A stretch of DNA of 64,000 nucleotides, taken from the NCBI GenBank assembly GCA_028532985.1, contig JANCIK010000007.1, forward strand, positions 1,922,001 through 1,986,000, written 5' to 3'. This stretch comes from Stropharia rugosoannulata. Lineage: Eukaryota; Basidiomycota; Agaricomycetes; Agaricales; Strophariaceae. Numbering within the stretch: position 1 is the first letter of the stretch; each line of letters opens with the position of its first letter. Both the position numbers and the translations under genes were made by a program. Positions 59,001 to 64,000 of this stretch are shown here, piece after piece. The notes beneath the pieces are model-generated. The model did not search any database. It had not been told where the DNA came from and saw only the letters and a program-made list of their open reading frames with translations.

Positions 59001-60069
59001 TCGAAGAGCTTCCCCATGTTCTCCGCGAGACTTACGAAGCCCTCGTCAAGAACGGTACGATCAAACCCAAGCCCGAGGTTGAGCCTCCCGTCATCCCCAT
59101 GGACTACAAGTGGGCCCAGGAACTCGGCCTCATCCGCAAGCCTTCTGCTTTCATCTCGACGATCTCGGACGAGCGTGGACAGGAGTTGCTCTACGCCGGT
59201 ATGCGTATTTCCGATGTCTTCAAGGAGGATATTGGCCTCGGTGGTGTCGTCAGTTTGCTGTGGTTCAAGCGCCGCCTCCCCCCTTGGGCAACGAAGTTCA
59301 TCGAGATGGTGCTTATGCTCACGGCTGACCACGGTCCGGCTGTGTCTGGTGCCATGAACACGATCGTTGCGTCCCGTGCGGGCAAGGACTTGATCTCTTC
59401 GCTCGCATCTGGATTGTTGACCATCGGTAGCCGGTTCGGTGGTGCTCTCGATGAGGCTGCTGCCATGTTCTCGAATGCCCGGGACACTGGTCTCACTCCT
59501 CGTGAGTTCGTGGACAACTCGAGAAAGGCGAACAAACTTAGTGCGTATTTGATTTCATCTGTTGTCTTTGCCATGTCACTTACGGTGTGAACAGTCAGCG
59601 GTATTGGCCACAAGATCAAGAGCGTCAACAACCCTGATCTCCGTGTCGAGCTCGTGAAGGAGTACGTCGTCAAGAACTTCCCCAGCCACAGCCTGCTCGA
59701 TTATGCCCTCGCTGTCGAGAAGGTCACCACCTCGAAGAAGGATACTGTAAGTCGCTGTTTTCATGGTTTATTTTAAACCATATATTAAATCATATCCTAC
59801 AGCTCATCCTGAACGTCGATGGTTGCATTGCTGTCTGCTTCGTTGATCTTTTGCGCGACAGTGGTGCATTCACGCCTGAAGAGGCAGACGAGTACATCAA
59901 GATCGGCACGCTCAACGGCCTGTTCGTCCTCGGGCGCAGCATCGGCTTCATCGGTCACCACCTTGACCAGAAGCGCCTCCGTGCACCTCTATACCGCCAC
60001 CCCGCAGACGACATCTTCATCAACATGGCGGATGTGTCGCAACCACGTGTGTTGGGCCGCATGCAATGA
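56012..60069 (+). CDS. ACLY: ATP-citrate lyase, single-polypeptide form
   Basis: Starts with a 13-base exon (MSSK) followed after an intron by [20 protein letters not shown]. The N-terminal ATP-grasp/CCS part includes [16 protein letters not shown] and [20 protein letters not shown]; then [19 protein letters not shown], the CoA-binding segment ([51 protein letters not shown]), the catalytic His in [12 protein letters not shown], and the citrate-synthase-like C-terminal domain ([64 protein letters not shown]). The stop is 60067-60069. About eight exons. It makes cytosolic acetyl-CoA and oxaloacetate from citrate, CoA and ATP. The fused form is typical of basidiomycetes and animals; ascomycetes split it in two genes. 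All key motifs are intact. Confidence 0.95.
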
Positions 60070-60770
60070 GTGATCAGTTTTTGATCCCTTCATGTATGCG
60101 TCTTCGGTCTCTTTCATTTCTTGTCTTTTTTCTTGGATCCCTCCTGTTCCCGATGCATACCTACCTACCGCTTGCCATGCCACCTATATCCCCTCGCAAT
60201 TGTCTGTAATTACCACAACACCTACCTCCTAGAAGTTTGTTGCCATCATAGTGGCACGACGCTCACGACATCGATATATCCGTACATACACACATACACT
60301 CCATGACGCCCTCGCGCACAAAAATGATTGTAATACTGCAAATTAAATTAGAGAAGCTTTTTGATCTTGTGTATGTGAAGGATAAGAAACGTTTTGTTTG
60401 AACGTTTTGCTTGTTTCTTATTAATATTGACTTTGCGTCGATGTTCAGTTCTCAGCGCTCAGCTTCATATCAACTTGACATTCCACCACAGAGTGTTGTC
60501 AGTCGGTGCGCACGCCACGTGCCGTTTGCAATTGCGTGCCGTACCACTGAGCCATCCATCTAACCCCAAACCAACCACCAATTAGTAGCCTCGCACCATT
60601 TTTTCGGAACTTTCGCGACATAATTTTGCCCAAAAGGGTCACTGTATAAAATGTATCGAAATACCTCGGGAGTATTTTCCTTGCGTTGGCCTTGCGTTGA
60701 CGAAACTTCTAGTGCGCGTTGAGTGCGTGAGTGTAACTCTTACTTTTCACTATCTGGTATACTATAACTC
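60070..60770. other. ATP-citrate lyase 3' region and intergenic
   Basis: Pyrimidine-rich 3' UTR-like sequence, then AT-rich DNA. No gene recognised. Confidence 0.5.
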
Positions 60771-60783
60771 ACGGGAACTTTTG

Positions 60784-60960
60784 TAGCTCTTCGCTTACTA
60801 ATGGGCGCCGGCTGGGTACACACTCAGCTGCGGCAATATCATAGTGGACGATAACAATCAGGTGAAGTTGGCTGATCTTGAATACGCAACAAGGTTTCCG
60901 CCCCCCGCTGGCACTGCCCCTGCCTCTGACCCCACGACAGCCAACCAACAACACCGCCAC
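60784..60960 (+). pseudogene. FunK1 kinase catalytic-loop fragment
   Basis: A short relic of a FunK1 gene. It starts at an acceptor-like TAG with a frame reading ALRLLMGAGWVH, and after a 5-base deletion continues in another frame as SCGNIIVDDNNQVKLADLEY and ATRFPPPAGTAPASDPTT. Compared with the intact copies (GWIHRDISCGN) the deletion removes the catalytic Arg-Asp. The rest of the kinase is absent. Confidence 0.85.
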
Positions 60961-61127
60961 AGTCAATCTCCACGTTGCAATTGTAAGCATCACAGGCCCT
61001 TTCTGTAATTATCTCTCATTTGTTTGAACGTTCTGCAGTCCACAAGATACTCCAAGGCGAACTATAAGTGACGGCGGAGACAAGTCAATCCCAGATCTAC
61101 GCCCGGTCATAGCAATTGAAATTTGAA

Positions 61128-63555
61128 ATGGATAGAGAGTTTGTAACATGTTCTGTTCCTCAGTTCCTTGCGCATTACATGCCATTCGCTCCAAGTGATG
61201 AGGTGGTCGACAAATTCGTTGAGGAAAATCTGAGGACAACAAATCCAGATACCGTTCTCGAAACACATCATGACAAACTGGTTTTCAAGTCTTTCCTGAC
61301 AGCGCCCACGCAGAACGGCCCCAAGGAATCAGTAGCATATATGCCATTGCTGGATATTGCAAATGCCATTTCCAAATACAAGTCCTTCCCAGGTCGACGT
61401 AAAACTGGCACATTTTACCACCACTGTTCAGAAGACCGCCTTTTCAGCGACATTAGTGGAACCAATACAAATAGAATCGACGCCTGCTTTCGCCTGCAGG
61501 AAGAAGAACGGCTCCATGTTACAAATATTGCGGTATCAATCGAACAGAAGCTTGACGTTTGGGAAGCTTATCAAGTGAGTGAATGCATTGCATTAATATA
61601 CTTTTGGTGACGATTCAAACTCTACTCCTTGCAGAATAATATTCAGCTTGTTTCAATGAATGTCCATACCATGAATGACGATCCTCGCCGCAAGTTTGTT
61701 TTCGGCGTATGTATCAATCCTTTCTATATATTTTCCAACTGTATCTGACGATTAGTACAGATCACGTTTGAATCCGGCAAGGGTACTCTGTGGTACCAAT
61801 GTAGATCTCATTCTGCTGTTTCTCATCCCTTCGATTTTGTTGAGGTATGCCTTTATGGCTAAGTCGCCTTTGATGTCCTTGAATTAATCCATGCATGTTT
61901 TAGGATCCTAAAACGCTTATAAAGATGTTCATGGCTTTTCTATTTGCCACACAGGAAGAGCTTGGATATGATCCCATGGTTACGAGGTCTGAGGCTCATG
62001 ACGATGGTTCTTACACGTATATCTACCATATCCCACAGCAGGGGACCGACCAGATTCGACATTATCGAGTAGAAAAACATCTTTCTTTCTACCGCACAAA
62101 CAACATCACCGGAAGGATGAGTCGTGTATGGCTCGTTCGAGAAGTAGACCAGTTAGGCCAAACAATAAGCGGTTCTAGAAAATGTGTTTTGAAAGATGTG
62201 TGGCTTAGCAGGGACGCGGACACCGAGAGTAAGATTCTTGGCTCCATTTTTGCGGATATTGAAGCATTTTTCCAACCTCGGGCCCTACCATTGGACGCCC
62301 ACATGCAGGAGATTCATAACCAACTGTCACCACTTGTCACTGATGGCTCTTACAAGAAGTACTTCATGACTATTCTGAATGAATACATCGGTGAAGTCTC
62401 CCTGCAGACAGCGCCAGGTTCTGTACCAAAACGAGGCCTTTTTGAGAAACCTACGACATTTCTACCAGTAGGATCAGCATCTTGTCATACAACTGGAACT
62501 TCTCATCCCATAGCATCCCAATCTGCTACAAAGGACGATATTTACCGCGAATACCTTCCGCGAAAACAATACCGTGTCGTTTTCGAAGAGGTTTGCGATG
62601 ACCTTGAGAACATTAAGACCCTGGGCAAAGTCCTCACCGCCCTGTTTCAGGTACACACCGGTAAGCAGCTAATTGAAGTATTTTGCGCCCCACTGTTTCT
62701 TGACGGGCTCTATTTTCCTCTTTCTCTTTTTTGTTCAGCTTTGAAACTCCTTTTTGTCGGGGGGTGGGTCCACAGGGACATTTCTTGCGGTAATGTCATG
62801 CTCTATGAAGCTAATGGTACATGTCAAGTCAAGCTCTCGGATTTGGAATACGCAAAGAAGTATCCTCCCAAAGACGGCACACTTGGTGCTGCTGATCCCA
62901 AGACGGTTCGTTTGTCTATGCTTTATCCACATTTTTGGGGGACTTATTTGCCGCACAGGGTACAGCCATGTTCATGGCATATGAAATTTTGACAGAAATA
63001 CCCATATATAAAGGGCCAGTATTGACGGGAGACTTTGACAGCAGTGCTGCGGCTGTAAACATCGTCACCACTCATGGAGGGATCATACATAACTTCCAAC
63101 ATGATCTAGAATCCATTTGGTGGATGGTGCTTTATATGCTTATTTACCGATCCAAACACACAGGCTCTCATCAATGCGCAGACCGACTATTTCGCTACAC
63201 TGGCTCCAGCTTTCGTTCTCGCTGGTTCCTTTCCGAGAAAGCGAACGCTACGCTGGAGAATATAGTAGACCCTTCCCTCATTGGTATTGCACGTCTGGTG
63301 GATCAACTTAGGCTCAAACTTCTCGAACACTATATAGTGCGACAACGTGACGGTAATGTAGGGAAGCCCGAAACATATGCCCAAATCATGTTGGTTTTTG
63401 ATAAATTCTGGTCTGCCGTTGAAGAAAGCAGGGATACATGGAATGAGATTGAACTAATCAAACGAAGGCCGGGCGAAGTCGCTATATTGAAGCGAACCAA
63501 CCCTAGCTCTAGTGTCGCAGAAGGTTCGAACAAATCAAAGCGCGCCCGAAGGTAA
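61128..63555 (+). CDS. FunK1 fungal-type protein kinase, copy 2
   Basis: Multi-exon FunK1 kinase, clearly homologous to the gene at 18813-21400. From the ATG at 61128: MDREFVTCSVPQFLAHYMPF, then LHVTNIAVSIEQKLD, MNDDPRRKFVFG, LIKMFMAFLFATQEELGYDP and FYRTNNITGRMSRVWLVREV. The catalytic part reads YLPRKQYRVVFEEV, GGWVHRDISCGNVML, KLSDLEYAKKYPP and GTAMFMAYEILTEI, with HDLESIWWM in the C-lobe; it ends in a basic tail (NKSKRARR). The kinase motifs are intact. Upstream, the exon that encodes the family's TPR start (TPRRTISDGGDKSIPDLRPV, from about 61051) is separated from this frame by one extra base at ATTGAAATTTGAAATGG, so the full N-terminus cannot be read through. Either translation starts at 61128 or the copy is recently damaged. 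Confidence 0.82.
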
Positions 63556-63737
63556 TCACTCGAAGTACCCTACACCCGGACTTTCTATTACTACATACGT
63601 CATTATGTGGATTGTTGTAGAGTAGCTATCTAGAAAATAGGACTTACGAAGTAGATCTATCCCTCAAAAAGGTCGTGAATGCAATGGTAGAGCGTCTAAG
63701 ATTTTGATAAAGCACAGTACAAATTATGTATTTGTGA

Positions 63738-64000
63738 TGTCATTGTTTGTGCCAGGCAAACATATCGCCGCCGTCGAGACCGAGAACCGTGAACGAATGT
63801 AACTCAAGTGCAACTAGTAAGTTGAATACTGTCGTCTTGTTGCCACCTGCGTGCCCTCCTCTTGTTTCTTCGCAATCTCTTATAGGCCAATAGTGACACC
63901 GCGGGAGACTGTAACAAAGGGCGCGAATATCACAGTTCCAGACCTGCGGCCTATCATTGAATCTGAAATGGACTCGGAGTTGTTAACGTGTCCGATCGAT
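63738..64000 (+). CDS. FunK1 fungal-type protein kinase, copy 3, 5' part only
   Basis: Runs off the window. The second exon, after an acceptor near 63886, reads PIVTPRETVTKGANITVPDL, then RPIIESEMDSELLTCPID, matching the N-termini of copies 1 and 2 without a frameshift. A first exon at 63738 (MSLFVPGKHIAAVETENRER) with a GTAACT donor joins in the right phase and is a plausible start; a stop follows if it is not spliced there. The class is certain, the first exon is not. Confidence 0.65.

Noticed and set aside
60505..60570. tRNA-like D-arm (GGCTCAGTGGTACGG on the minus strand)
   Set aside because: No matching anticodon stem, T-arm or acceptor stem could be paired.
63668..63700. tRNA-like string (GCAATGGTAGAGCG)
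   Set aside because: Only the D-arm resembles a tRNA; the rest does not fold and no T-arm follows.

Overview
This 64 kb window is nuclear DNA from a filamentous basidiomycete, most likely an Agaricomycete and probably a plant-biomass decayer. The evidence is: genes with many short GT-AG introns (about 45-70 nt); a single-polypeptide ATP-citrate lyase; FunK1-type fungal kinases; an Agaricomycete-type membrane protein (DUF6534 class); a noncanonical aromatic amino acid decarboxylase with a C-terminal extension; a secreted GH51 arabinofuranosidase with a CBM1; and a Ty3/gypsy chromovirus. No prokaryotic features (operons, CRISPR) are present. Multi-exon genes were assembled by eye, so end points are firmer than individual splice sites.

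Left part (1-16 kb): an intron-bearing tRNA-Ala (minus); a long acidic multi-exon gene of unknown function (1250-4430) built from repeated exon modules; the mitochondrial ribosomal protein uS8m (minus); a young LTR retrotransposon (6701-11781, identical 219-bp LTRs, TATAT target duplication) with a complete pol-chromodomain ORF but no recognisable gag; and an MFS transporter (13021-15740).

Centre-left (16.8-30 kb): snurportin-1 (minus) and the cytosolic Fe-S assembly WD40 protein CIAO1 (plus) point away from each other. Between them lies a roughly 5 kb segment with a FunK1 kinase gene and a coiled-coil gene, flanked by two nearly identical 530-bp direct repeats. Each repeat holds the snurportin 5' end and the divergent promoter. 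One reading is that a FunK1 cassette was inserted, or the region partly duplicated, so that FunK1 now sits behind a copy of a housekeeping promoter and a truncated snurportin copy lies upstream of CIAO1. A GH51 arabinofuranosidase with a C-terminal CBM1 follows on the minus strand.

Centre (31-49 kb): a cytochrome P450 with possible lesions, a polytopic membrane protein, the aromatic amino acid decarboxylase (minus), a 754-bp TIR element, a GNAT acetyltransferase, a sphinganine C4-hydroxylase (SUR2 type), a DUF6534 membrane protein and a DHA2-like MFS transporter. P450, decarboxylase, acetyltransferase and transporters side by side resemble a loose specialised-metabolism neighbourhood, but interspersed housekeeping-type genes make a true cluster uncertain.

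Right part (50-64 kb): a tandem duplication of a MYND zinc-finger gene in which one copy is broken, a second tRNA-Ala, ATP-citrate lyase, and a FunK1 array: a dead catalytic-loop fragment, a nearly complete gene with an N-terminal frameshift, and the start of a third copy running off the window.
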